Origin: Bettongia penicillata ogilbyi
Taxonomy: Eukaryota; Chordata; Mammalia; Diprotodontia; Potoroidae
Assembly: GCA_023548195.1 (NCBI GenBank)
Contig: JAJHZJ010000577.1
Location: 1,232,574 to 1,296,573, forward strand
Reading direction: 5' to 3'
DNA length: 64,000 nt
The notes beneath the pieces were generated by a model, which worked only from the letters and a program-made list of their open reading frames with translations, did not search any database and was not told the DNA's origin. The stretch's first letter is position 1. Each line of letters starts with the position of its first letter. A program made the translations under genes and the position numbers. Below are positions 11,506 to 23,879 of the stretch, piece by piece.

Positions 11506-12964
11506 CAAGAAAAGTACACACAACTCCTAAGGTCCTAGGCTCTTGACCTTCCACTCTTTCCTGTTGAGGTCAGCGGCTCAGTTTTCCAACTCTTTTCCTT
11601 CTGTATTTAAGAGACAGCAAAGTCAGTATTTCTGCTATTTCATTTCCCTCCTGGGTGATGGAGCAACAGGGAATATCCTGGCTCCTTAACTTTTTCTGTG
11701 CAAATACAGAGAAAACTGCTCTTCTAGTGGGTAACAGGGAAACCAACTGACTCATTCTCTAATTTGTCTGTCTCTCTTTGATAGGAGTTAGGAGGTCTGA
11801 GTGACTTTGAGTCTAGGGTAGGCCCAGCTAAACCCAGGGTAGGTATCCACTTCCATTCTTCTTTTGGAAATAATTATATATCTCATATTTTCAAGATTAT
11901 TTTAAGGGTTCCAGTTTCCATGATAATCATTTTTACAGATTTGGACATTTGTACTGAGCTAGGAATTACTCTTTGATGGTCGATGTCTTTCATTATCCCC
12001 CCTAAATTTCTCCCGTTCTTCTCTCTGTCTCTGTCTCCATCTTTCCCCTCCTCCTCCCATCTTATGCACACAAAAGCAGTGTGTTTCTTTATCAGATTCA
12101 AGCATACTAGCCACTCTGCCACTGCTGACATTCTTCTGGGTTAAGAGAAATGAAAAGGGCCTGGAATGGGTCACCCCCCTTGAGGAATTATCATTATGCA
12201 CTAACACCCTAGATGGCAATGGCAGGAAAACCATTCAAAATCCCAGCAGGAATGATACCTTGTGAAATAAGTTTTCAATAGAGGGATGACAGGGAGAGAA
12301 AACTCTGCAAAGCACCATGAGTATGCCCTCCATACCCCTATTAAGCCGTTAGAAGATAACAGAAGGAGTGGAGAGTTGGGAAGCAGAACAAGGAGCAATC
12401 AGGTACATGGAAAGGAGTACAAGTGGGTATGAGTCTGTGAGGTAAGGTCAGGAGGTACCATCTACAATACTACACAATTTTGCCCAAGGCCAGCTTCCAA
12501 GCTCAGTTTTCCCCAAGGCCCAGTTACTCACAGGTTCACAGTAAGTACAGCATTAGGAGAACTCATTTGCTTTCTTCAAAACACCATGGTATATTTAGTG
12601 TTCTGCAGAAGGGAAGATTTAATGTACCCTCCTAAGTTTCTAATTCATTCCTAGCTAATCTTTCTTTATTATAATGATAATAGAAACAATAGTGATGGTA
12701 CCAATTCTCCACTTGAGCCTGCTCCAATAACTCATGAGGGCCTGGAAATGACCTCAAAAATTATAGCAGTTAAATGTAGGCTGAGGAAGGTCCTACAAAA
12801 ATGGGCAGTGAGGACAGGTCTGAGCTAAGTGCCAAGAGGTTTCTCACCTGAAGGTTAAACAGAAAATAGACAAAAAGCTTTTCCTGTGTGGGTTTTTGTT
12901 TGGTGGATGAGAGAAGCACAGTAACCCATAAATTTGCTGATTAAGACATGGAAAAATTGGGACC

Positions 12965-13435
12965 GCCTCACCAGAAACGAGTCTCAACCTAAAACCCTGC
13001 TATTCCAGGAGACCCTTCCCAGTCTCCCCGGCTCCTAGTGCTTTCACCAGAGATCACCTTCCACTTATCCTGTATGTATCTTGTTACCTACATATTGTCT
13101 CTTCCACCATCCTGTAAGTTCTCGAGGGCCGGGACTACTCTTGTTTTAGTGTATAATGTGCTGAACTGCAGTCAGGAAGATCTGAGGTCAAATAATGCCT
13201 CGGACATTTAGCTTAGACTTTGAGCAAGTGACTTAATCTCTTTCAGTCTCATTGCCCTTGCCTGTAAAGTGAGGAAAATAAAAGCATCTACTTCATAGGA
13301 TCAAATTTGCTTTGAAAACTCTAAAGTACTGTATAAGTGTTAGCTATTTTTTTTTAAATTGTATTCTCAGAACTTAACACAGTACCTTACACTATTAAAT
13401 GTTTAATAAGTAATTGTTGACTAACAGATCTTTGA
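12965..13435 (+). mobile_element. L2 LINE 3' end, interrupted by a CORE-SINE
   Basis: L2 3' sequence ('ccaggagacccttcccagtctcc' ... 'cctgtaagttctcgagggccgggactactcttg') stops near 13,148. It resumes at 13,360 with 'ttgtattctcagaacttaacacagtacctt' ... 'aaatgtttaataagtaattgttgac'. The gap is filled by the CORE-SINE at 13,150-13,350, so the SINE is younger than the L2. Confidence 0.75.
13150..13350 (+). repeat. CORE-SINE nested in an L2 tail
   Basis: Body 'ctgcagtcaggaagatctgaggtc', 'cctcggacatttagcttagac', 'caagtgacttaatctctttcagtctcattgccc', 'gtaaagtgaggaaaataaaagcatctacttcat', and tail 'aaagtactgtataagtgttagctattttt'. The order is typical of MIR/MAR CORE-SINEs. Confidence 0.75.
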
Positions 13436-15499
13436 AACTGGGAATCTTTTGAAGGTTTGAGGTAAGAAGTAATTGTAAAAGTAATAATTAGATATTATTT
13501 TATAAAGCTTTCCAGGTGCAAAGAATTTTAGGATACACCATTGTCATCTAAGATTGATATTGGGGAGATTCAAATCCATTACATACTAGTTCTGGAAATT
13601 TACTCAAGAATTTTCCTCTAATCAGAACTGAATTAGCTACTTTTAGATACTACCAGATGTTCTTTTAAAAGATTTTGGTACTGTTAATAATAAATACATC
13701 AGTATTAGCAAATTTTACTCTCTAATAAATAACCTGCTTACAAGGCTCAAGACTCTAGGGCACTGCACCCACCCGTGGCCCACTAAGAGGGCCATTCACT
13801 TGGTTCAGATCAGGTCCCATCCTGAGAGAGCCTAACCTTGCAGAAAAATAATTGTTCTTTGCTTGCTATGTTCCTTCATCCTGGTATTACTTATAGTTTA
13901 GACTATGGCTCATTTCTAGGCTCTTCCCAAGAGGCTGCATAGGAAGTTATGAAATGAACAGTATTAATCATATATGGAATAGATATATTTCTTATATACA
14001 CAAAAAGAAAATAAAACTTAAATGATAAAACTTGAGTAATTTGTAACAAAACCTTTACAATTGGCTGGGAGGCTGTGTCATGAACATGAAGTGGATTCAT
14101 AAGACTACCAGTAAGGCATTCCAGATTTCACCTTGCTTCTGTACTGACTCCCATACAGCAGAGATAAAGCTTGCCAGGGATTGGGCTCATTCTTCTGCCA
14201 GTGGTTAATTTTCGTAAGAAGAAACTCCTCTGGCTTCTAGTTAGCAACATGCAACGAACTAAGGCCCTCCAGACAAGCCAGAATCACAAGGAAACTTTCA
14301 AGCCTGGGAATGTCAATCTCCAGGTTGAAGTTTAGTCCCCTAATCAGAAATGGAAACACAAATCTGAAAAAAGACCAGGACTCAGTGGCATTCACCTACT
14401 TGAGTCGCGTTGCTCTAGCTGGGAGTGGTTACTATTCTGCCAGAGTGGAAGAGGGCCAGGTTTCCTCCACCCCTCAGTAGAAGTCTCAGGGTTACCTGAT
14501 GCCACCTGGAGGGAGTAAGGAAAAGTATGCTACGGGTGGAGTCATTATCTTTTAAAAACCTTCCTCCTTTATGGTCAATACTAGGAGGCAGTCTCCTGCT
14601 TCAGTTTTCAAGGCAGTGATAGTGCAAAAGACAACTCTGAGCTTACAGCATCATCCCAAAGCACTAACACTTCTCAGCACTATGCCTGTCATATGACAGA
14701 GGGGAGCAGCCTGGGATTTTCTTTCCCAAAGCACCTAAGTGCTAAGCCAACATACCTGATCAGCTGAAAAAAACAAAGGTGAGGTCGGTGCAGTCCCCAG
14801 TGACATTCACCTGTATATTTTAACTCAGTGATGTTGCTATACCACAGGAGGGAATATCTACATTGCTGAAATCATGACTTCATTAACATATTTAATCCAC
14901 TGCCACAAACCCTCTCTAACTACCTATCAGTTATGAGAACTTCTTTTGAAACACTCCCCTGATCTTGCAGGAATGACTTCAAACAAATAAGAGAGTAGCC
15001 ATCATAAAACTGAAAATGTCTTCAGTTTAAGTTTCTTTTTCCTCCCACATTGGAGATATCTGAAATTGATACTGTAAAGCAAATCTCCTTTGGGTGAAAA
15101 CTAAAGAGAATAAATAAGCAAACCACCTTCTTGAAGTTCAAAGTAGCATACATCAAGAAGACAAGTCAGCAAAAGTAGTTTGTACTTCAAGCTTTCTTAA
15201 AGAGATATATTATAACTTATTTGATTTTTACTTTCAGGGATATCTGGATTGGCAAGAGATGAAAGGAATAATCTAAGAGAACCTTTCAATCTCTAAGTGC
15301 TAAAATTAAAAACCAATTAAGAAAGGGAAATTCACAACTTTTTCAAAAGTTCAAACCCAGAGAGCAATGTGCCAAGGATGAAGCCCACCCACACCACCGC
15401 CACGACCCAGGAGCTGATATAAACTGTTGTTTGCACCCCCAGCTACATTCTCTGTGTCCTTGGAAGGCAAGACAGGTGCCAGCCAGTCTGACGGGCTGA
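13436..15499. other. Intronic stretch, no gene seen
   Basis: No coding exon or confident repeat recognised. Unremarkable AT-rich sequence. Confidence 0.5.
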
Positions 15500-15830
15500 G
15501 AAATTGCTTGTGCAGCTGGGTCCCTTACAGATAAGTGTATATTTCAGTCTAGCAGTTCCCAAGGAAAAAAAATGCAGCTTTTGCCATCACCTTGCTCCTC
15601 CCTTTCTGGAGGGGTTTTTGTCCTCTTCTCCTCTTTCCTGCACCTTTCCCCTCCCATGCCACCTCTGCTTAGGTGGAGATTCTGGTTTCCCCTTCTTCCT
15701 TTGTCCTGCTGTCATAAATATGCAAACATCTATAAGGACTGTGAACTCCTTGCTCTGGCTTCGGGTTCCACATACATGTTCTCCCTTCTCTTGTAATAAA
15801 CCTAATTTTCACATAAATTTCGCAAAGCTG
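15500..15830 (+). mobile_element. Possible LTR-like sequence
   Basis: A pyrimidine-rich stretch is followed by TATA-like 'cataaatatgcaaac' and 'ctataagg' near 15,715-15,740, and by AATAAA near 15,795, with the spacing of an LTR U3-R-U5. I could not find a convincing target duplication or defined TG/CA ends. It could instead be an unrelated intronic sequence, and the short reading frames within it have no recognisable domain. Confidence 0.3.
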
Positions 15831-16239
15831 TGACTGACTATTGACAGCACATAGTCAGTGAGCACCTAGATGCATGCATTAAGCATAGGACAAGTGGGCC
15901 TTAACACCTAAGAGAAGTATTCCCATTGATCTGAGGGGCACATCTGGCCCATAATCTGCACAACTATGTGAGCATTTACTATGTATAAGGCACCATGCTG
16001 TGCACCAAGTAAAATAAAACATGGCACGTTTCTTTTTGTACACATACATAAGAGTGCCTTGTACACAGCAGGCACTCACACAGAAGTACATGGATAGTGA
16101 GGCTGTGTCCTGTAGGAAAGGGCCAATGAAGATGCCACACTCCTTAGTTAACATGCTTTTGTATAGTAACTTTTCCAGAGGCAAGAATATAACCACAAAT
16201 CTAGACTGAAGCAACTCTGCAAAAGTAGAATTAATTTGC

Positions 16240-16290
16240 TTTTCCTTCTTTCTTTCTTTTCCCCTTCCTTCCTTCCTTTATTATTTTTGA
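16240..16290 (+). repeat. TTCT/TTCC-rich microsatellite
   Basis: Consecutive 'ttccttctttctttctttt' and 'ccttccttcctt' pyrimidine runs. Confidence 0.85.
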
Positions 16291-16934
16291 GGTGGACACA
16301 TGCTGCCTGAGACAGCAAACAGTGAAAACTACATCACACTTTCCCAGCTGCTGACGCGTTCTCACTTCACTCAGTTCTATCTCACGCCGATAAGGAATGG
16401 CAGGGCCGACCATCTCTAAGAGCCCATCTTAGGACTTGAACGAAAGAATACAATTTCTGGCAGGGCATAGCTTCCTAGCTTTAAAAGGAAGCACTGGATA
16501 ATGGCTGGGCCTTAAAGTCAAAAAGCACTAGATTTAAGTTCTGCCTGTGACACTTACTATCTGGGTGATCATTTGGTAAGTCACTCCAGCTCGCAAAGGA
16601 AAGCCTCCAAGGCCACAAAATACACGGTGTGCCAAAAGTAGTAGTGGCATTGTAAAGTACTAAATGGACCTAAGTCTATAGAGGAGTTTCCACACGAGAA
16701 ATTCTCACACTAATGAAATCACAGGTTTGTACAAAAACCTAGCCTACCAGAAATGCAATATTAGCTTTCACAACTGAAGAATTTAGTAATTGTAAAGCAT
16801 GAAGTCACAAAAAATTTTCACAAATCAAATAAAAATGCCAACATATTTTAAAGCAATTCTACTTAGAGTCAGAAAGGTTGAATTTCTCAGAACATGGTGT
16901 CAACTGAATTAGAAGTAGGTTATAGTCTTCATTC

Positions 16935-17115
16935 CTTTTTGGGGGGGGGAAGAAAAAAAGAAATTGACATGATTTTGTTGTATATTTGAAAGTAATAGCA
17001 AATTGTAATGAGTAGATCTGCAGTTTCATGTACAGTCATCTCTTTTACTTTACTATGTTATGAAAATGCTTATTTTACTCCATAAACTAAAAATAAAATT
17101 TTAAAAAATAATAAT
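16935..17115 (+). mobile_element. Probable L1 3'UTR remnant
   Basis: A G-tract, then 'gaaattgacatgattttgttg', and a terminal 'cataaactaaaaataaaatttt' followed by an A/T-rich tail. This resembles the tails of the L1 and HAL1-like copies here ('aatctaaaaataaataaat' at 39,745). There is no coding part, so the assignment is tentative. Confidence 0.35.
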
Positions 17116-18619
17116 TTTTTTTAAATTCCATGAAAATAGTTTTAATTATTTAACAAGTAATTCATAACATATTGAATAAAGATACCATTGAAATAGCAAG
17201 ATTCAGTTATATCCGAATTAATACAGTTCTTAAATCAAAATTTCATCTTATATAATTTTTCAAGAAGTGAAATTAAATTAAATTGTCATGGAGAATGAAA
17301 AACTGAACCCTTCAGAAAATGTTTAATTGGCCTCTCAAAACCACCCTTATGCTGTAAATGTTCTATAATTAATTGGATTGATTGCCTGTATAAAGCTTCA
17401 AACCCAAAGGAGACCTTAAATACGAAAATTGGAAACTCTTTCAAACAATGGAAATGGCTTCATGATTCTGGCTTCCTCTTTACCCTCAAGAAGAGAAGAA
17501 AAAAAAATCAGGGGAAAGCAGACCTCTCAGTAGTGAGAAAATCACTATCTGAAGGAAATGGTATTCTTCATAACACAAGAGATTTTTAATGGATCTACTA
17601 TCAGAAAGTCTGCAATAGGTCTATCTACTAATTCTTAGTTCTTATGATGACTAATCTTGAATTCAGAAAACTAATGGTGAAATACATATCTATCTTCTCA
17701 ACAGAAAGAGGGCAAACAAAAGGTACAGAATAAGGGATTAGTTGTCAGGCATAGAGAAGATTTTAGTGCACTTTATTTAATTACACTTTCTTTTAAGGGT
17801 GGTATAAAAACAAGCACCCCAACATCCACAGGAGGGTCTGCTATCACATGTTCTTAGACCTGCTTTTCTAAAAGGAAAGGTTAACTTTTGAAGGGTCAAC
17901 AAACACTTTAATAAAGCACATACATCACCCACAGAGTTCAAGGGAAAAAGTCAGCATCCTGAACTTCAGAGAAACAAAGGCCAACCAACAGACAGGGCTT
18001 CCAACTGTCTGACCATAAGCAATACATATATCACAGATCAACAGACAGATAACTGTCTGACCGTACATACATAGTTACCAGAGAGAGAAGAACCATCATC
18101 TGGGTTTTCCAAGGGAGAAAGAGGCTCCTTGGAGGCTGCCCAGAGTCTCCTCTGGACAAACAAACATGTCCAATGAGTAAGCCCCAAAGTAAAATCTCAG
18201 CTCAGAGTATTTATATATTTTTCAGAGCCGGAGGGCATCACAACCCTTGAGAACCAGCACATTAGAAATTAACAAAAGGTGTGGGCCTGGATTAAGCTTT
18301 CTTTAATCGGCAGGCCCATTAATGAAAGGGGAAGATCTTTAAATCTCTGATTAGCATTACAGATTGTTTGAGGAAGGAAGTTTTAGAAACTGGTAAGTGT
18401 AAAAAAAAAAAAAAACAATAAAATATTTAAAAAATAATTTAGCAGTTTTCTCAACCCAAAAGCATTTTGGCTGTTCTCTATTTATAAAGGGATGACACTT
18501 TCCCCTCCCCCTACACTAACCTAATTTCTTCTAAATAATATTTTTTCTTTTCAGTCTTGGACTTCATAATAAGTCTGAGGTTTTTCAAAATATCAGTAAA
18601 AAAGCAAGATCTCTACTAC

Positions 18620-18750
18620 ATCACACTTGATTGATTAAGCTCCTTGAGGTCAGGGACTGTCTTTTGCCTCTTTTTATATCTCCTGTGTTTAACATAGTGC
18701 CTGGCACACGGCGGGTACTTAACCAGTGTTTATTGAATTGAGTTGATTGG
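18620..18750 (+). mobile_element. L2 LINE 3' tail
   Basis: 'aagctccttgaggtcaggga', 'ctgtcttttgcctctttttat', 'agtgcctggcacacgg', 'gtgtttattgaattgag' in the diagnostic L2 order. Confidence 0.8.
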
Positions 18751-18764
18751 TTACAGATACTACT

Positions 18765-18990
18765 AGAGACAGCTAAGTAGTGGAATTAGGAAGACATGAA
18801 CTCAAATCCAGTCTCAGATATTATTAGCTGTGTGACCCTGGGTCATTTACTAATCTCTCTCAATCTCAGTTTCCCATTTGTAAAATGGAGATAACAGTAC
18901 CTACTGCCCAGAATTGTTGTGAGACAAAAGGAGATGACAGTTATAAAGTGGCTTGCAAATCCTAAAGCTTACATAGCTACTTATCATTAA
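18765..18990 (+). repeat. CORE-SINE (MIR/MAR-like)
   Basis: 'gacagctaagtagtggaatt' head remnant, 'gctgtgtgaccctgggtcat', 'caatctcagtttcccatttg', 'ggagataacagtacctactg', 'cagaattgttgtgagacaaa', 'ttataaagtggcttgcaaat'. It lies directly downstream of the L2 tail. Confidence 0.8.
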
Positions 18991-19444
18991 CATTACTGTT
19001 TGATTATTGACTGATTACCTCTTACAAAAGCTCAAAGGAAAAGACTGAAGAAAATCCAGTCTAACAGAATCCTTTCACAGCTGAAGAATCTGAGTCCCAA
19101 AGATGCTGTGACTTTCCTAAAATGGAATATTAACTCTATTCTATTTGAAGCTAAAGACCACATATTATTCATCTTGGTAATATTATAATACCTGCATACA
19201 TACATAGATGGTTCTCACCATACAAAAGCGGACTATTCAGAAGACCTAAAGCAATTTTTACAGATTAAGAATCTGCCCCTATACACCCATTAGCCAAATA
19301 TGAAAACATACACAAAATAATACCTTTACACATGTCATAAAGTATACTAAAATGTAGACATATTAAGTGCTATACAATGAAAAGAGAATTATAAAAGGAA
19401 AGGTAAAGTTAATGACAAACTATGCACATTACTGTACAGAAAAG

Positions 19445-20060
19445 TTAACATAAGTGTGCAGGACACGGCTCCTTCCCCACCCCTGGCATTGAGCCTTTAT
19501 CACTGGCAGTTGGTTGCCTGCACGACTTTTTTAATGAAGCTATTGAGAGATGTTTGGACACTGGCTCTCTTTTTTTGTTGTATATCTGATAATAGCAAAC
19601 AATATCATCCTCAACTTTGAACTTTAAAAATTCTTTTTTATCCATCCATCTTTTAATCCATCTTTTCAGTTCAAGAAAATAAATTTATTCAAATGACGAA
19701 ATGCTTCTGCCAAGTGTTTCACGGTGAACCTTTTGGGTTCAACCTCAGGTTCTAAGGTTTCTCTTTCTTCTTCTGCTATCTCTACAGCTAGTAGCTCCAT
19801 CACATCCTCATTCATCAGTTCTTCTCCATAAGACTCAACTCCTCCACAGCATTCTCATCCAATTTTAGTTCTAATTTCTATACTAATTTTACAATCTTGT
19901 AACTTCTTTAAAAGTTTCATCTTTGTCAAATCCACAAAAAATCAAGAATGAACTGTGGGAATGCTTTTTTCCAAACTCTCTTCATACATATTTCTATTAT
20001 ATCTTACTATGCCTTCCATAATTCTTCATAGAAATTCAAATTTGCCCAATGCGAATATAC
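19445..20060 (-). pseudogene. Tigger (pogo-type Tc1/mariner) transposase C-terminal relic
   Basis: On the minus strand a broken reading frame gives EEERETLEPEVEPK and then RFTVKHLAEAFRHLNKF (about 19,735-19,680). This closely resembles the RKFTVKGLAEAF-DLNK block of Tigger/TIGD1-like proteins. After a stop and frameshift it continues as KFKVEDDI-CYYQIYNKKREP-SK (19,645-19,445 frame), corresponding to the YKQIYDEKKKQT region. Further upstream a degenerate K-VWKKAFPQFILDF segment (about 19,990-19,940) matches the WKKLWPEFVHDF region. The DDE catalytic core is not present, so this is an inactive DNA-transposon fossil. Its last residues (CPAHLC) precede a stop near 19,445, and 'ctgtacagtaatgtgcat' on the minus strand may be the start of a terminal repeat. 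Confidence 0.8.
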
Positions 20061-22200
20061 GTGAAATGAAAACTGTCCATATTAAGTGTACAAGAAATTT
20101 CTACTGAATGAGTGAATCAATGAATGAAGTGAAATACCAGGAAGTTTGGTTCCTGATTCTTGGTTCAGGTTTCTTTCTGGCTCCAAAAGGAGCTGGGACA
20201 GGATTAGGAATCCTGTTCTCTCCTATCCCAATCTTCCTTGCCTCAGTTCCCCTTCTCTAATTCTCTTTCCATTCACTCAACCTCCTGCCCTCCTGGACCA
20301 TGGAGAAGTTAAGTCCCATCAAGGGAGATGGTGAAATGGAACAAATATAAGGAACACTTAAGGAAGAAGAACTGACCAACCCCCTTGAAGTAAAGGAGGA
20401 ATGTATCCATCTTTCTCCAATCTCCCTCTGCATTTCTACGTATCTTCATGTGTCAGCAAACTTTAAATGGGTCAATTATAAATCTGAAGAAAATATCCAG
20501 GAATTTCCATAATCTAATTTCCGTTCCATTCCCCTTCCTGACCATTCAACAGTCAAAAATACAAGGGAAGTAGTCAAAGGACAGAAGAAGAGTTAGGAAG
20601 TAGAGGTTGGGTTGATAACCTCAGATTCCCTTAAAAAGGAGAAAAGAGGGAGGGAAGAGGGGCAGGCTAATCTATCCTTCTGGGAAGTCAAATCTCATCT
20701 ACTAAACTCACTCTTCAAACCTAGAGAAAAAGGGGTGAATGTATCTTGTAATATTTCTCAATAATTCTCCTTTCCTCAACACTATTCCCATCTAAACTGA
20801 ATTTTGTTTACAGTATTACATGTAGATTCCAATAGGGGTGAAAGTAAAGGGGTGGGTGAGGGAGAAGCGATGGTCTCGGTTCTCTTTCAATAAGTGTGAG
20901 AAGGAAGATGATAGAGAGAAGTAGGGCAAAGAGAGAAAAAACACCATCTTAACAGAAGAAAGTCCTGGCCCTCCAGCTCAGTCAGGAAACTGTCTCCAGT
21001 GATTGTAGAAACACCAAAGCTGTTAGGAATAACAAAGATCAAACGACTGCACAGTTGTAAAGACACATACAATATAATGGAATGGCAAAGGGCTAGGACA
21101 AACTCTAATGCAATTCACCTCACCTCCAAACACCAAGGAGGAAAAGAAAACACAAGTGGTAGTAAAAGTAAAAATACTTTAAAATATTCTTTGAAGAGAA
21201 AGGAAAAACATCGAAGCAGAGAAAGTAATGAGCTAAAGTTAGTGAGGCCTGATAAATACGCTTCATTAGACAGGCTCCATTCCACACAAGTGAACGATGG
21301 GTCACAGGAGGCAGGAAATCATTTGAAGAAATGGCTGTATTTGAAAAGCAGGTAAAAATATAGGAAGACCATGGAATAGGGAAATGAAAAATATTGCAAT
21401 CATTTTTCAGAAAGGAAGGTTAAAGGAAACACAAAAATGTTAAAACTCATGAGCTTGAGTTCAGCTCCCTAATGGAAAGTGATAGAAAGTGATAGTGTTC
21501 TTATGGAGACAGAAACTGGTTTAAGAAAGAGCAAAGGGACATTTTGTCAGTGTTTTGAGAAAATTACAGAAGGAAAGAGAAGACACTCCTTAATAAGATT
21601 TTCTTTTACAAATAAAAAAAAACTACTCATTAAGTACGGATAAAAATTAATAAGATAACATCAGTAAGGGGTAGGGTTGCCAGAAAGAATTTAAGTTCAG
21701 AACCACTCCCAAAATCTCATCTTCATTTGGAAATTTAAATTTTTCCTGACCATGATGGAACTCCAGGCTTCTGAAAATAAGTATTACAGAATATTAGAAT
21801 TGGAAAGAACTTTAGAGATCATCTCATGTAGAAATGTCCACTACAGCATGCCTTAGAGGGATGTGGGAGGTCATACATGATGCCTTACAAGCACAAGGAT
21901 CTTACCACTGAGTAAGGCAACTGAGTTCATTATTGGAAAGTGTTCTGTCCACTCCCAACTTCAGCAAAGTTGCCATTTGGCCATACTTGAACACATGATG
22001 ATGAATTGAGCGTGACTCAAAACATTTTGCCTCTTAGTGAAACGATAACAAGACTCTTTCACTGTAGAATTTCTTTAATATTGTTGTGACCCTTTTGGAA
22101 GTCAATAAAATCTATGGATCCTTCTCAGAATATTGTTTTTAAGTGCATAAATTAAGATATAGAAGACTACACAGGAAACTAATTATACTGAAATACAATA
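20061..22200. other. Intronic stretch, no gene seen
   Basis: I see no exon with splice sites and recognisable protein. A short old repeat-like patch occurs at 21,790-21,840 ('agaattggaaagaactttagagatcatctc'), matching the widespread 'gaaccttagaggtcatctagtcc' type. Confidence 0.5.
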
Positions 22201-22204
22201 ACAT

Positions 22205-22295
22205 GTGTAGTTGTATATACATACATATACACTGCATATCTACATATATATACATATATATATATTACATGCAAATATACATACATAAAATTCAT
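22205..22295 (+). repeat. TA/CATA-rich microsatellite
   Basis: Alternating 'tatacatacatatacac' and 'atatatacatatatatata' runs. Confidence 0.85.
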
Positions 22296-22863
22296 AGACC
22301 TTCAATTAAGAATCCCTGCACCACAACGATCGATTTGAAAAGCTTTAATTTCAGCTGTGGTGTCATTTCATTGTTGATGGCCTTTCCTGGTCAAAGAGAA
22401 GCAACTAACATGGGCTAAACTACTGAGATATGAAGTTGACAACAAGTAGACAGCCAAAAAGGAAGGAGAAAGAAGTTTACCAGAAAAGCCAGCTTTAAAA
22501 AATGAGACTTGGGAGTATGAAAATATTGTAGATGGACAGAAAACAAGAATGTGAGCAATGAGAGGAGCGCGGCCCACATCCAAGCCTCATAAACGCTTAT
22601 TTTTACAGTGATTTTTGTAAATTGTATAGAAAAACAGAATACTTTTATTTTCCCAGTTAATGAATTCCTTTTGGGCTCTAACTTTGTTTTCCCCCTTCGG
22701 AGACCAATTCCCCATTCTACTTTGCTGACTTTATGTAAGCACATTCTGGTTTTTTTTATTATTATGAATCATATTTCAAAGAACCAATCTAATATATCTT
22801 AGAAACTAAAGAACTGATTTTCCCCCAACACACAAAATGCACATTCATTATCAAAATTATTAC

Positions 22864-22971
22864 CTATTATGACGCGCATGCCAAGTTTTGCCAAATGCTT
22901 TGCAGTAGAAAAGCCAATTCCAGAGAGTCCTCCAGTCACTATAGCAACATTTCCATGTTGTGAAGAAAAAG
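22864..22971 (-). CDS. DHRSX: DHRSX exon with the SDR nucleotide-binding motif
   Basis: A 108-nt minus-strand exon. The acceptor is a T-tract then CCCCATACAG (AG at 22972-22973) and the donor is ATAATAG|GTAATAAT (GT at 22862-22863). It enters with two bases completing a codon and leaves with one, giving -FSSQHGNVAIVTGGLSGIG, FSTAKHLAKLGMRVII, and then Ala across the junction to 6336. VAIVTGG-xx-GIG is the TGxxxGxG dinucleotide-binding turn of classical SDRs. STAKHLA-LGM-VIIAGNN is the same order as human DHRSX, the basis for the gene name rather than just 'SDR'. Compared with human, the loop residues are Leu-Ser where human has Thr-Asp (GGTDGIG). The catalytic YxxxK would be in later exons outside the window. 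No stop or frameshift is present, so the exon looks functional. Confidence 0.92.
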
Positions 22972-23397
22972 CTGTATGGGGAAAAAAAAAATACAGGTAA
23001 ATCCTCATTAGAGTGCCATCAAATATTTTGGGAAAAATAAACAAAATATAACCTTAAACTAGCAACTATTAGAAAAGCTTCTCTCTGTAACACCATTATT
23101 CTCCCAGAGATGCTGTACAGTTGAATAATCTATAGAAATATGTCCTATTCCCATAAGTCTTTACAGCCAGAGACAGTAAGACAGTCTTTCCCATGACTAT
23201 ATAGAGAGGAAATATTTGAACTTTTCCAAAGGTTGGAGGTCCTTAGAAAACAGCAGTAAGAGAAAAACAGAAACATAATGGCAACAGGGAAAGATGGTTA
23301 TTTTTTCCTAGCCTATAGGGTTTTATGTGAAGTTATCCAAAGGCTCTAAGTAAAAATACTCACTCATGAAGTTAATTGACAGAGTCCCTCTACCAGA

Positions 23398-23421
23398 GTG
23401 TGTGTGTGTGTGTGTGTGTGT
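23398..23421 (+). repeat. (TG)n microsatellite
   Basis: About 12 TG units. Confidence 0.95.
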
Positions 23422-23879
23422 AAGCCAAGGTCCAGTGTACATAATGTGAGTGTTGAGGACATTGACCGAACATTTTTCATGCTATTATGTGAAGGCAGTA
23501 GCCAAAAACAATGTTCTTTCCTCCTCTTTTCCTTCATACGTATTTTCAGGGAAGACTCAGTCATTTTTTGTTGGGTGCAGTGATTAACCGTCCTTGATTT
23601 AATCTTTTATAGTATAATTTGCCTTTTATTTCAAGTAAATGACTTTTTGTGCCCCCTGATTACTCTAGTAAAGAAAATATCTCTGGCGATTTATGAGCTG
23701 TGGTTTTGAGTAGAGGATGCCCCAAAAAATGATCTAAACCGACTGTCTTTTGGGGGAAGTGGGGGAGTTAGCGCTTGAGCTAGGTCCATGCTACAGCTAC
23801 AACTCATCATATACCACTATCTCAGAAGAATCAAAATTTCAGATTACTCATACAGCATTACAAAAACATATAGTGAGTA

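Noticed and set aside
16621..16760. Mariner-like terminal sequence ('ggtgtgccaaaagtagtag')
   Set aside because: Only one weak end is visible; no paired inverted repeat, TA duplication or transposase remnant was found.
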